Assembly: GCA_022225965.2 (NCBI GenBank)
Contig: JAKJXP020000014.1
Location: forward strand, 310,001-374,000
Origin: Diatrype stigma
Taxonomy: Eukaryota > Ascomycota > Sordariomycetes > Xylariales > Diatrypaceae
Length of the DNA: 64,000 nucleotides
Direction: 5' to 3'
The notes beneath the pieces are model-generated. The model was given only the letters and a program-made list of their open reading frames with translations, did no database searches and was not told where the DNA came from. Position 1 is the stretch's first letter; each line of letters begins with the position of its first letter. Both the position numbers and the translations under genes were made by a program. Below are positions 46,411-57,217 of this stretch, one piece after another.

Positions 46411-46514
46411 CTCGTCAGGGCTCTAATCGCCTTCTGACCCATAATTTAACGGCTTCGCCATTGGGATTAGGGACAAACTAAATGTAATGCAAAAGCTAAA
46501 TGTAAAATTCTTTA
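46411..46514 (+). repeat. left terminal inverted repeat of the 3.45-kb element
   Basis: Pairs with 49755-49858. The outer 30 and inner 45 bases agree well, the middle poorly. Confidence 0.8.
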
Positions 46515-46646
46515 CATAATTCCCCATATAAATTAGGTGCAACTTAATATAATCCATCTTATGCCGATATTATTTCATATATCGATATTGTCCGTCCGTA
46601 TAAGTCGAATTATCGAATAAAACAATACGTTTTTTCATTATCTCTT

Positions 46647-46738
46647 ATAGCGCGTACCTAGCAGCTCTTATAACGCGCATTTAGCAGTCCTTATAACGCG
46701 TATTTAATAGCCCTTATAACGCGTATTTAGCAGTCCTT
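46647..46738. repeat. 23-base subterminal tandem repeat, four copies
   Basis: Four head-to-tail units of the form ATAGCGCG / ATAACGCG with a CAGTCCTT or similar end. They lie inside the left end of the large element and may have been transposase-binding sites. Confidence 0.8.
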
Positions 46739-49494
46739 ATAGCGCTTATTAATTCTCTTTATAATTATTATTTTATATAATTACTTCTTTTATAATTAAT
46801 ATTCCTTATAATTACCTCCCTTATAATTATTTCTTATTATAATTATTATTATATATAATTATTATTAATTTCGAACGGCTTCGAAATTTTTATTTCATTA
46901 ATTATATATACGTTATTTAATAAGGCAGCAATTGCAATTATCGTTAAAATCCTTATTAACGCCGGCCCTATTAGCTTTATTTTTATTAAAGACTTTCGTA
47001 TTTGAATTAAGGTTCTTTTCGTTTTTTTCCTTTAACTATTTATTTGCTTTTCGGAAATCCATTATTATAAGCTGCGAATTCCCATCCAATATGCCGTTTT
47101 TCCTTGGTTAAATATTAATATTTTCGTATATCCGCAGAAAAACCCTTGCCTTTCCATTTTAAAAGCCCCTTATTCTTTTTAATTTCGGGAATTCCTTTCA
47201 TTACGTATTAATTTGCGTATTAATCGAACCGTTTTTTAATTTTCTTATTAGCCATTTAAAGATTACGGATTTTATAAGGTCTTTATTATAAATTTAAGGT
47301 ATATAAAGCCATAAGCGGTTTCCGGATAGTATTTAATATATGTTAAGACGTATATTATATTTTGGTTTATTAAATCTTTCGGCCTTTATTGTAATAATTT
47401 TACGGCATTTAAAATAAAAGTAATCGTAACGTATCTGCCGTTTTTCGTGATATTTATCGATAATTTAATATATATCGGTAATTTCGTTTACGTATTATTA
47501 TATAATAGCATTTTATTTAAACCGTTTTTTTATTTCTTTTATTCGCAACTGGGCTTTTTAATTCTTAATTTAATTTTTTCGTTAAAAGCGGAAGTTAATA
47601 ATTCATTTATAAAGGGTTTATAATTCGGCCTGCTTTTTACGAAAAAGCTTGCGTTTTATAGCGGCTATTTTTATGGCTTATCGATTAAACTCGTTTATAA
47701 TAATACGAAAACGCTTATTACCCATTATAATACTTCCATATTGGAAAACCAACTTATTGCGATTCCGGTTTTTCGTAAGTATATTCCTAAAATAACGTTC
47801 CTTTTTTTTTCGTTTTTCGTTTATATTTTACGTAACAAATAATGCCATTACGTTCGTTGCTTTATTTCTTTTTTTAATAACGTATGCCAGTATAAAACTA
47901 AAAGCTTGCCTATCCTTAATATAAGCATTTAATTTCCAATTAATGAATTTGTTATAATAACGAATTGTATTCATATTAAGCTTTGGGGTTATTACTTAGG
48001 ACTAATTTTTATATAGTGCCTTTGGCTTTTCGGAAGTTCGAAAAAAAGCTAATATAGGATTTATTATACGCCCTTTCCTTTATATCGTTTCGTGCCTTTC
48101 CCTTATTATTAACCGCACCTTTCGGCTTTTTTTATTTTCCTAACCTATATTTTGTTTTTTCTTATCCCCTATATAACTAGGCTTTTCCTTAATGTATTCC
48201 GAAAAAAGTATCGAATTTAGGGAATATTCCAGCCGATTTAATATAACGTTAGGATTAAAAAAATAAAGGCCTAAATCCCGCTATGTAGAAAGGATATTAT
48301 TTTTTTTATCGTTTATTGCCGAATAATATATAATCTATTTAAAAAATCGAAGGTATTATAATCCAACTGTACCTTATAATTAAGGAATTTAACGATATTT
48401 AATTAATGGAAATACTTATAAATAAAAAAAATCCCTATATTTAAGGGTTATAATTTATACGTATTATGCGGCGGCATTAAAAACAATATTACATTTGCTC
48501 TTTTATATCTTTCGAAAAATTCGATTATATAATAGCTTTCATAATTATTTATTAATAACATACGCTTCTGGCTTAAATTTTTTGGTACAAAATGCTTAAT
48601 TCAATAATTAATTTAGTTAAAGGCTAATTAATCGTCGATATATTCATTCGAATTAATGGATAAAACGGCTTTATTTTTAAGGTTATTATATAAATGTTTT
48701 TGTAATATTTGTTTTTCGGGCAATATAATAAAGGAAGAAATAATTTTTTCTGCTTTCGAAATTACCTTTATAATAATTACAAACTTTCGTATTTCCGAAT
48801 TATTCGTAATAATTAACGGTATATCTATATAAATCCACGCTTACATTTTGCTTATAAACATACCTATCCGGAACTCCGATTCGTTTACGTTTCATTTATT
48901 CTTTAACAGAATACCGTTATTCTCGAAGGCCTTTTTATATGCCGCAAAGTAACCTGCAATATCGTCGTAATTTATTGCAACTTTGCGCGTAATAAAAAGG
49001 CTTTTCGTCCGAATGTTATAAAACAATTTCGAATGCCTTTTTAGCTACCGCCTTACTTATTAACTATAGGCTTTATTATGCTATTCGTTGCTTTTAATTA
49101 AAAAGATTACCGCCTTTATAAAAAAGATGGCAAAAATTTCGATATTAACGCTAATATAAAAATTAATTCAAACAAAAAAAGATAATTCCTTTTCGGCTTT
49201 TAATAAATAATAACTTCGTTAAACCTTATTTCATGCCTTAATGCTTTATAACCGGCTATATATAATCCTCGAATTAACATCGTAATATATAACGACCGCT
49301 TTTTTTGTTCCAAAATGGCCTCTTTCTTTTTAATTCTTTACAGCCAATTAAACGCGCTTTTTCTTAAAAAGCGTAAGCATGTTTAAAGGCGCGATAAATA
49401 AAGGAATAAATGGCTGCTTAATACGTCCCATTTTCGTAAAAAAAAACAGCAATTACTAATAAACGAAAGGAAAAAATAAAAGCGTTAAAAATAA

Positions 49495-49548
49495 TAGCAA
49501 TTATAGCAATTATAGCAATTATAGCAATTATAGCAATTATAGCAATTA
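49495..49548. repeat. 9-base tandem repeat, six copies
   Basis: Six perfect copies of tagcaatta lie inside the right part of the large element. Confidence 0.85.
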
Positions 49549-49754
49549 TAGAAATAACAAAAAAACGAAGAATTAATTAAAGCATAAGAATTAATAAAAA
49601 CGCCGAAAACGTCGGAAATTTTTTCGGGTCTTACCTAAATTATTATTTTACATAATCCGAATAGCAAAATAATAATTGCATGCTTTAATGCGGAAAATTA
49701 TAATATGTTGCGTTATTTAAGTTTTAAATAAAAACGCATATAAATTATAAGTAA

Positions 49755-49858
49755 TAAAGAATTTTATATTTAGCTTTTGCATTATATTTAGCTTGTTCCT
49801 AATTACATCCGTAAAGCGGGCAAAATGTGGGTTAGGAGGCGATTAAAGCCCTGACGAA
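49755..49858 (-). repeat. right terminal inverted repeat of the 3.45-kb element
   Basis: Inverted copy of 46411-46514; ends GCCCTGACGAA followed by TA. Confidence 0.8.
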
Positions 49859-49860
49859 TA

Positions 49861-52475
49861 TCTTATTCTCGGCCTCGGAATAGAGCAACAAAAGAAAAAA
49901 GAGAGAAAAGAGAGATCGCTTCCAGAGTTTCTTATTCGGGACTGTGCCTACCCGTGTAAGTAGTTTTCACCTTTTCCCGCCCTCCTTCATAACCTACGCC
50001 ACTTTCGAAATAACCCCGTAAGGAGCAAGCCGAAAATATACGCCTCGACCTAGATAGTCCTTGACCCCACCATTTTGAGTTTCGACAGATGCAGGATCTC
50101 TCAAGTCAACTAAGGTTAGGTACAACTACCAAGAACTACCTAAACCGGGACGCCAATTGAACGCCCTGATCACCTACCTACCTAGCACCTACCTACCCTG
50201 CCCTGCCTAAGGTGGGTAGTTCTAGGCTACTTAGGTGGCTTGCCCGGCCGCTGTCCAGTCACCCGAAGCCGTCCACCTACCACCTACCTTATCCCGTGTA
50301 TCGAGGTCGCTACACATAAAGGCAGCTCCACGAATCACCAAGGACCGCGGCGGAAGCCGGTAAAGCACTACCAGCCATGGTGGACGTCTAGGCTTGATTA
50401 CTGCGTGGCCGCCACAGGTATGGGGATAGGCCCGTCGAGTCCGACTCTACCCCTGGCGAGCGAGTGAACGGTGCCGGTACGATCTCGGCGGTACCCTGTT
50501 ATTTGTCTTTTGTTCCTCTCGGTCGGCTGCTTCCCTCCCGCGTTCGCAGTAGCTCTCAAATTGACAAGTTCCCATACATAGGCATGCCGCATGCGGAGAG
50601 TTCATCGTATCGTATGGGTCTTTACCTATTAGTATTTGGTGAATGGCGGATGTACGGGGTGCATCCAATGGCTAGCGTCACACCGGTACGGAGCTTTCCT
50701 CACAGGCACGGCTCATACGAATACTACACAATACTACACAATCTGGTTGGAGATGCATCTCCAGACCTTATAGCGTCGTCACACACATCAACCAAGAACG
50801 AGCTGCCGCAGGGCCACAGTAGTGGTTTATGTATATGTAGGCAGGTTCCAGCAGGGCGGCCCACACCCTGCAGCTTTGTTTTGTAATGCTGGCAGGCAGA
50901 CGGGCAGGCAGGCAGGCAGGTTTCGCTGCATATTTCACGTCGTCGACTCCTTCAAGGGGTGTGTGATCAACACTACTTTGCATAGTACAACTTGCAGCTT
51001 ATAACCGCAGCCGAGTTCGTACGACGGCACAGGTGTGTCGCGTCACGGCACCGTCAACCCGTGTCTTTGCAATCTCGGCTACAGCACCTGACGCCCGCTG
51101 CCCCTTCTCTCGAATACCGGGGCAATGGTATGTAAACAGGTTTATGTTCTTGCAAAAGAAAGCAGCTCATGCTACCGCATCCATCTTCGCTCAAAACCAG
51201 AACCCGCCGTTAGGTCATCACATATGTTGTACGACCGAAGGCGTGCGTGTCTTCACGGGGCTTGCATACCTACATATCCTTCCACAACATGGCTGCACGA
51301 AATCATCGTTCCATCGACGCGGGCGGTGGCTTGATGTGGCCGACATACATATAGGCGGCTATCAAGATAGATAGATAGGTGGATAGGTGGCCTAGAGCAA
51401 GGTTATAGACTCCTGTTATATAAGCGATAACCGGAAGGCCGATATCATGCCATGATCCCGTCGTCCGGTATGAGGGTCACACATGCAGCTTGATGAAGGG
51501 CTTGCTCGAGATCAATGGTTGATCAATGGTTGAACAAATACACGTATAATTTACCTAACTCAAACGTCATCTTTGCGCTCCATCGTTTGATAGGTCGACA
51601 CTGTCAATCGAGCTCCGAGTTCGCGGGTGTTCTTATCAGTGCACTCAATCCTCCTGGCGGGAACGTTCATATACTCGGCATGGAGCTAATGTTATGAGGC
51701 TGCAGGCGCTGGCGCTGCAAGACTGGCAGCGCTCTTGAAACATTGATCAATCATAGGATCGCGTAGAGCCAGCGAATGCTGATCATCTGCAATGCAACCA
51801 TACGAACTTAGTTACACGTATCCACACCTCCTTGGGATCATGTCCAGAGACGACAGGTCATATCGAGGCTCTAGCAGCTCTTTTAATGCGCATTGCATCC
51901 AATTGCTACCACAACCTGCATGAGCGTTTTTCGGCTATCGCAGTGCTCTCTTTCTGGCGCGGAGGTTCTTGCGGATTCTGTGGCGGGTGCCACACGTACT
52001 GCTGTATGCAATAGGTCCTGGCTGATGGGAGAAAGGGGGGTGGCTCTCTTCACCAGCCTGCCGATGATTTGAGGGGCTCTCGTTGTATCGTTCCATTGCA
52101 CCATCTAGTGTATCGTAGAGATATCGGCGTTGGGGTCTCATGTAGGCGGAAACAAGGTTCTTAGAGTTACGGTCGATCGGCAATGCTTGTTCGGCAGGTC
52201 CCTTGCGAATCCCGGGATAAGATCCACCTGACATATGCCCGAGATGTCCGAACTAAGTAATCCGAGGCCCCGACTCGCTATCTCGTCGCAAAAGCGGGCA
52301 TGCCATGTCCGCCTACATCCGAGCTGTGTGGCTTTCTTCCTTCTCTTCGGTGCATTCTGCATCGTTGCATCGCGACGATGGCACCCCTTAAACGCTTCTC
52401 ATAGGCAGGCTGCAGCCCCTGGCGTCCAGAGCACCGTCAACCCTCCCACCCCCCTCTTGTGTGCCGTTATCCTAG
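49861..52475. other. gene-poor region, 2.6 kb
   Basis: Composition returns abruptly to normal after the transposon relic. CTACCTACC and CCTAGG motifs are dense at 50100-50235. No gene is supported. Confidence 0.5.
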
Positions 52476-54022
52476 TTATGGTCTAGGGGAAAACGCCACT
52501 TCAGGTGGCACCCTAAAGGAGGCACAGAACATGTCCTTGTTTGGGGCTACTGTCCTGACATTGTGGACCGCCGCTTTCCCGGGCTCTTCCGGGTCTCCGG
52601 GTGTAAACTCGACCCCTAGCTCTGCCGATACTCGTGCGCAGACCTCTAGTATCGGACCATCGCCGTTTTCTTTAGGGGCAAAGCAGTGAACATGGACCAT
52701 CGGCAACTTGGTGGTTGTATGCGGTGCAAAGAGCTCTTCGCGCCCGGCGTACAAGCCGCGAAACGAAGGGAGGAAGGTTATAGCGGACGCTGGTAAGTTC
52801 ATGACGAAATGCGAGATGGTAGCCGGGATAGTAAAGCGTTTTGGTTCAGGAGGGCTCTTCCCTTCCAAGACCGCGTGCCGTAGATCACGCTTCTCTTTAC
52901 TTGTCAATTTTACGACAGCATACTCGCCGTTTTGAAAAGCTTCGTATACAGAATCGGCCGCTTCTCTAATGAAAGCTCGACCATCACGGTTGAAGGGCCT
53001 TACAAATTCCTCGACCTAAACATATGGTGTTAATTCCCGGTAGTACTCGATAGCAACACAAGTAGAGCTCGCACCTTGTTTGTTTTGATGCTCTCGCCGA
53101 GGGAGTGGTAACTGTCCGGATTGTAATCGTTCGCCCAAACAAAGACATTCCTTTTGCCAGCCGGGACAGCGAAGGGGCCAATGCCCGCCATGACGTCGCA
53201 GACTACCTCGCCGGGTTGGAACATGTCGATAAGGCGCGTATGCTCGCCGTGTAGCTTGCTGTTCCAGTAGACCTTGGAGTAGTCAAAATGGAAAACGCAC
53301 TCGTTCTCCCGCAGCTCGACGTTGAGGTCGTCCACTCCGGCAAGGACCTCGTAACCGAACGTCCGGAACTCGGACTCCGTGCCCACGTCAGCCGTCTTAT
53401 TAATGACGGTCTTGATGTGCGGGTTCTTGTCCAATATGACCTCGGCGATCAACCTCTTGTACGGTAGGTAGGCATTCCTCAGGTTTAGGTGTGCCACGTG
53501 GCCCGCGACGTTGAACCCCGAGGGGATGCCGTCGTGCACGTCGCGGTCCTCCGGGGGAATCAAGACGTCCATGATATCCTCTATAATGTCACCAATTTGG
53601 TTATTATTCCACTCTGTGCCCCATTTTTAATATGAATCGAGTGTATCACAGTGCCGCCTACCATATTGCCAATAGTCATAGTCCAAAGTTAGCTCGAACG
53701 GGACGAGGCCGAGCTCCTCGCGCTCCACGGCGCTCTTGAGAACGGCGCTCCATGTCTCGGGCCCTGCGACCTTGACCTTGGGATCGAGGAGCAGGCACTT
53801 GGCGCCCCGCGCAGCCAACGCCCCGTCGGGGTGCGGCCGCACTATCTGGATCCGTTCGATGGCCAGCGTCTCCCGGGTCTGCTGCAAAGTGCGCCGCCAT
53901 TCGGCAATCTTCTTGCTGTCAGCGATAGTGGCCGCCGCGAGGCTCAGCGTCTTGGAAAACAGCGACCGATCGAGGGCGACCGCCGCGGAGCGGACGATTG
54001 TCGGGGGACGGAAAAGGCTCAT
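52476..54022 (-). CDS. trm5: tRNA (guanine-N1)-methyltransferase Trm5
   Basis: Trm5 methylates N1 of G37 next to the anticodon in the nucleus and mitochondria, preventing frameshifting. Exons are 54022-53662, 53580-53075 and 53015-52476 (introns 53581-53661 and 53016-53074), giving 468 residues. Family landmarks are LDYDYW, then [37 protein letters not shown] in overlapping segments, the [17 protein letters not shown] segment, the SAM-binding loop [26 protein letters not shown], and [10 protein letters not shown]. The C-terminal part has [14 protein letters not shown], with the NLP(A/P) catalytic-site motif. The start is the first ATG. The gene is divergent from the AlkB gene with 704 bases between starts. 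Confidence 0.95.
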
Positions 54023-54726
54023 CGTCGTCCTTTGGTCATCCTCGTTCGCTGGTTCCTTTGCAACGTAGTTAGTTAGCAGCAGAGAAGACCTAAGACAGAT
54101 CTGCCCGCATATGGGAAATACGTCTCCTAGAATGGGGTATTATTTTTTTTCTTTTTTTCTTTCCTCACGTACCGTCATGTTGATCCAGAAGTGCCTAGCC
54201 CCGTAGATATGGAACTATGCATTGCCCAAAATGTTGGAGCTTTTGCAGCTGCCCAGTGAGGGGGCAATTACAATAAGTGGACTTAAGCGAATCTACAAGG
54301 CTGAAAAGATCGTCGTCATTAGAATTTTCGGGAGATCTGCGCTGCCGGACCCAGCGGTGAGATCTCCTAGTGCTATATACTACATACTTGTATGTACTAT
54401 GTATGTATGTATGTATGTATGTATGTATGTACGCACTCCATTGTCCATAGAGCGTAACCTCGAGCCATGTGCGTCATTGCGAGGCCAAAGGGTTCCGAAG
54501 CGAAAGAAAGGCTACGTTATGTATAGCACGTCATTAAAGGAGATAGCAAGGCGTACTTGATATAGATCGGTAGGTAGATTCAATGTGCGTTCAATATAAA
54601 CAGATACCTAGATAGACAGACAACTCTAACTCGATACCATATTTAACCACCTGGTGTTTGTCCTTACGAGCGCTCCAAACAGGGAGCCACCCCCTTTTAG
54701 ATCCAACAAATATACTCATCAGTGAC
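54023..54726. promoter_or_regulatory. shared divergent promoter of trm5 and the AlkB gene
   Basis: The 704 bases lie between opposite starts. A T-rich tract is at 54148-54170 and a (GTAT)n microsatellite at 54401-54430. No other gene is supported. Confidence 0.5.
54401..54430. repeat. (GTAT)n microsatellite
   Basis: About 7.5 copies of GTAT in the divergent promoter. Confidence 0.9.
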
Positions 54727-56020
54727 ATGTCCAAAAAGCGCACCATCGACGCTTTTTTCGGCACCCCAAAGCCCAAGAAGACACGCGTCGAAGGTCTCGC
54801 GGGCGACGCAGTACCGGTAAGTACTTTTTATTACGAACCTCCTTCTGATCGCGTAGGTATCCCACCAGCGGATGGCATCACATTCCTCACCAATGATGAT
54901 ATATGCTTGCTCCCTTTCTCGCTCGCTCGCTTGTTGTTCATGCCCTGAAACTCTCTACTCACGCTTCCCCCTTTCCCTTTCCCCCTTCCCCTTTCCCACC
55001 AATGGCGCCCCCGCTTACCGCTTCCCCCTTTCCCCCCTTTCTATACAGACCGGCTACTCCACGCACCGCGCCTACCCCTTCCCGATCGCGCGCCTCCCCG
55101 CCCGCCTCAGCGCAGCGCTGGCCGCGGCCCCGGCACCCGGCGCCGGCCGCGCCATCGCCGACCAGCCGGACCTGGACCTGCTGTACTTCGAGCCGTACGT
55201 GCCGCGGCCGGCGGCCGCCGATGAGCTGTTCCGGTTCCTGCGCGCGGAGCTACCCTTCTACCGCGTCGAGTACGACATCCGGCGCGGCGGCATCTCGGCC
55301 CACATCCGCACGCCCCGGTGGACCACCGTGTTCGGGATCGACGCCACGTCGCGCTTTTCTGCCGCCGCTAGTAGTGCCACTAATACGGAAAGTACCGGAA
55401 GCGGCGGCGGCACTGGTGGCGAGGGTGATGATGATGTGCACATCGTGGACGCGCACACCGGCGCCCGGGTCCAGACGGCTGGCAGTGGTGGTGGCATTGT
55501 TAAGCACTATGACAAGTACGCCCCGCGGCCGATCCCCGGGTGCCTAGACGAGCTGCGGCGGTCGGCCGAGGCGGCGACGGGCTGCGATTTCAACTTCTGC
55601 CTCGTCAATTACTACGAGTCGGGGGCCGACAGCATCTCGTACCACAGCGACGACGAGCGGTTTCTGGGCCCGAGGCCGGCCATCGCATCGTTCTCGCTGG
55701 GCGCGCGGCGGGACTTCTTGATGAAACATAAGCCGGGTCCGGAGCAGAAGCAGGGGAAGAACGACGCCGCCAAGCCCCTGAAGCTGCCCCTCGCCAGCGG
55801 TGACATGGTTCTGATGAGGGGCCCGACGCAGGCGAACTGGCTGCACTCGATCCCGAAGCGGAGCGGCAAGAACGAACAGGACGGCGGCAGGATCAACATC
55901 ACGTTCCGAAAAGCGATGGTCAAAGGCGGCACCGAGAATTATTATAACTACAACGTGGGCGCCGGCCCGGTCTATCGGTGGGATTCGGTCAACCGCGAGA
56001 TGAAGCTGTGGAATCCCTGA
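54727..56020 (+). CDS. AlkB-family 2-oxoglutarate/Fe(II) dioxygenase (ALKBH2/3-like)
   Basis: This enzyme oxidatively removes N-methyl lesions such as 1-methyladenine and 3-methylcytosine from DNA or RNA. Exons are 54727-54816 and 55049-56020 (intron 54817-55048), giving 353 residues. The core shows LLYFEPYVP, the substrate segment RTPRWTTVFG, NFCLVNYYESGADSISYHSDDE with iron ligands His229 and Asp231, and the distal ligand His296 in NWLHSIPK. Arg311 and Arg317 in RINITFR bind 2-oxoglutarate. The order and spacing match ALKBH2/3. A Gly/Ser-rich, acidic insertion of about 50 residues (near 133-180) interrupts the nucleotide-recognition part. The N-terminal first exon reads KRTIDAFFG followed by basic residues, resembling a PCNA-binding box and a nuclear signal. 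The gene is convergent with nus1 (98 bases apart). Confidence 0.92.
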
Positions 56021-56118
56021 AAGAAGGGCATCTATAACGTGACCACGCTCAACTCTAGACACATGCGCCCATCCCCTGAAACAAAAACAAGCACCAATAG
56101 TGCGCACTTAGAGACCCG

Positions 56119-57217
56119 CTACTTCCCGAGCTTGAACGTCGCCTCCGAGTATTTCCGCAGACCACGCAGGAACACCTGGTAGTTGACGCCCTGGTTATCG
56201 GGAGAGGAAAAAATCTCAGTCAGCCGGATGGGCCATGGTGGATACCCCTGGAGATCAACGTAAGGCTCAAAAGATAGAAGCAAATCGGGTTCCGGCATGA
56301 CAGCTTCGCCCAGTTCATTGTCGATCAAATCCATGGTGATGTCTGTTGTGGAGATCTTGTCCCGCTGGGCCATATGAGCGAACACCTTGGTCAGGTCCAC
56401 CATTGCCTCGCGGCCATCCTCGGCGGAGATAAGTAGGACATTCAGGGCTGCTTGTCGATTTAACGGTTGCACGGGTTCTGCGCCACGGGCATGCAGAGAC
56501 ACGGCAGGAGCGTGGTGGTTGCCAAACCAACTCTTCAGTTTGTGGGATATGGCACGATGCGTCTGAGGCATGTATCTTTTCAGGGCACCTTTTCAAAGCT
56601 GTCAGTTATATGTATCCTTGGAAGTGCTGCACAGTTTTCCTACTACACACCTGTTCTTTCATAGACGGAGAAGTGGTGGATACCAGCAGAAACACACCAA
56701 GCTGCAATCTCGGCGGTCTCGCTGACCAGTTTCTCCAAGGCGTCTCCTGCTCTTCCCCCATCTTCAAGTGTCAATATGACACTGAGGTGTTGTGGCAACC
56801 GCGGAAGATTGCTGACATCTCGTCGAACATAATCAGGTGTGTTGTGGTGATAGTTTAGTATAGAGAGGATTCGGTTGTACACAGCTCGGTATGCGACGCG
56901 AATTCGGATATAAACGGAGAATATGGCATGTACGAAGACGTATAAGAAGGCATACAGTTGGGCCCTTAGGAATTTCCGGATCCCGAGATGTGACTTTGCT
57001 GCCCTTCTGTTAGGCCTCTCATCGGGTCTGACATAGGTCTTCAGGAAAAGGCCAGGGTTAGCTGCTGTTTGCTCCGTCCATCGAGGTCTGGCTAAGAGGG
57101 GATGATATTGGCGTAACGAACCTGGATCATGTACTCGCGCCGTTCCGCGTTAAGGCTCTTGTATCCTGACTTCACATCTTCCCGATATACTGTCTTATCT
57201 TTGTAATTGAGCGACAT
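56119..57217 (-). CDS. nus1: Nus1, noncatalytic subunit of dehydrodolichyl diphosphate synthase
   Basis: Nus1 pairs with the cis-prenyltransferase Rer2/DHDDS on the ER to make dolichol precursors for protein glycosylation. Exons are 57217-57135, 57027-56651 and 56588-56119, giving 309 residues. One membrane segment lies at about 52-70 (LYAFLYVFVHAIFSVYI), followed by LPQHLSVIL, AAWCVSAGIHHFSVYERTG, which joins ALKRYMPQTHRA across the second splice, and the C-terminal EPDLLLSFEP with GYPPWPIRLTEI. These are Nus1 hallmarks; the catalytic Asp of true synthases is not evident. The end reads KLGK where the family has an R-x-G motif. The first exon is inferred: it needs a GTACAT donor at 57134 and a CAG acceptor at 57028 with a GCTAAC branch site, so the first 28 residues are less sure than the rest. 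Confidence 0.88.

Larger units (their letters stand above)
46411..49858. mobile_element. RIP-degraded 3.45-kb DNA transposon relic
   Basis: Terminal inverted repeats of about 104 bases lie at 46411-46514 and 49755-49858; both share TCGTCAGGGCT at the tip and AAGCTAAAT with AAATTCTTTA at the inner end. The outermost base differs as C versus T. TA flanks both ends (46409-46410 and 49859-49860). The interior is extremely AT-rich with stops in every frame and no open frame above 60 codons, whereas flanking DNA is normal. Subterminal tandem repeats lie at 46647-46738 and 49495-49548. The size exceeds typical fungal Tc1/pogo elements. No transposase can be read, so the superfamily is inferred only from the TA duplication. 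Confidence 0.8.
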
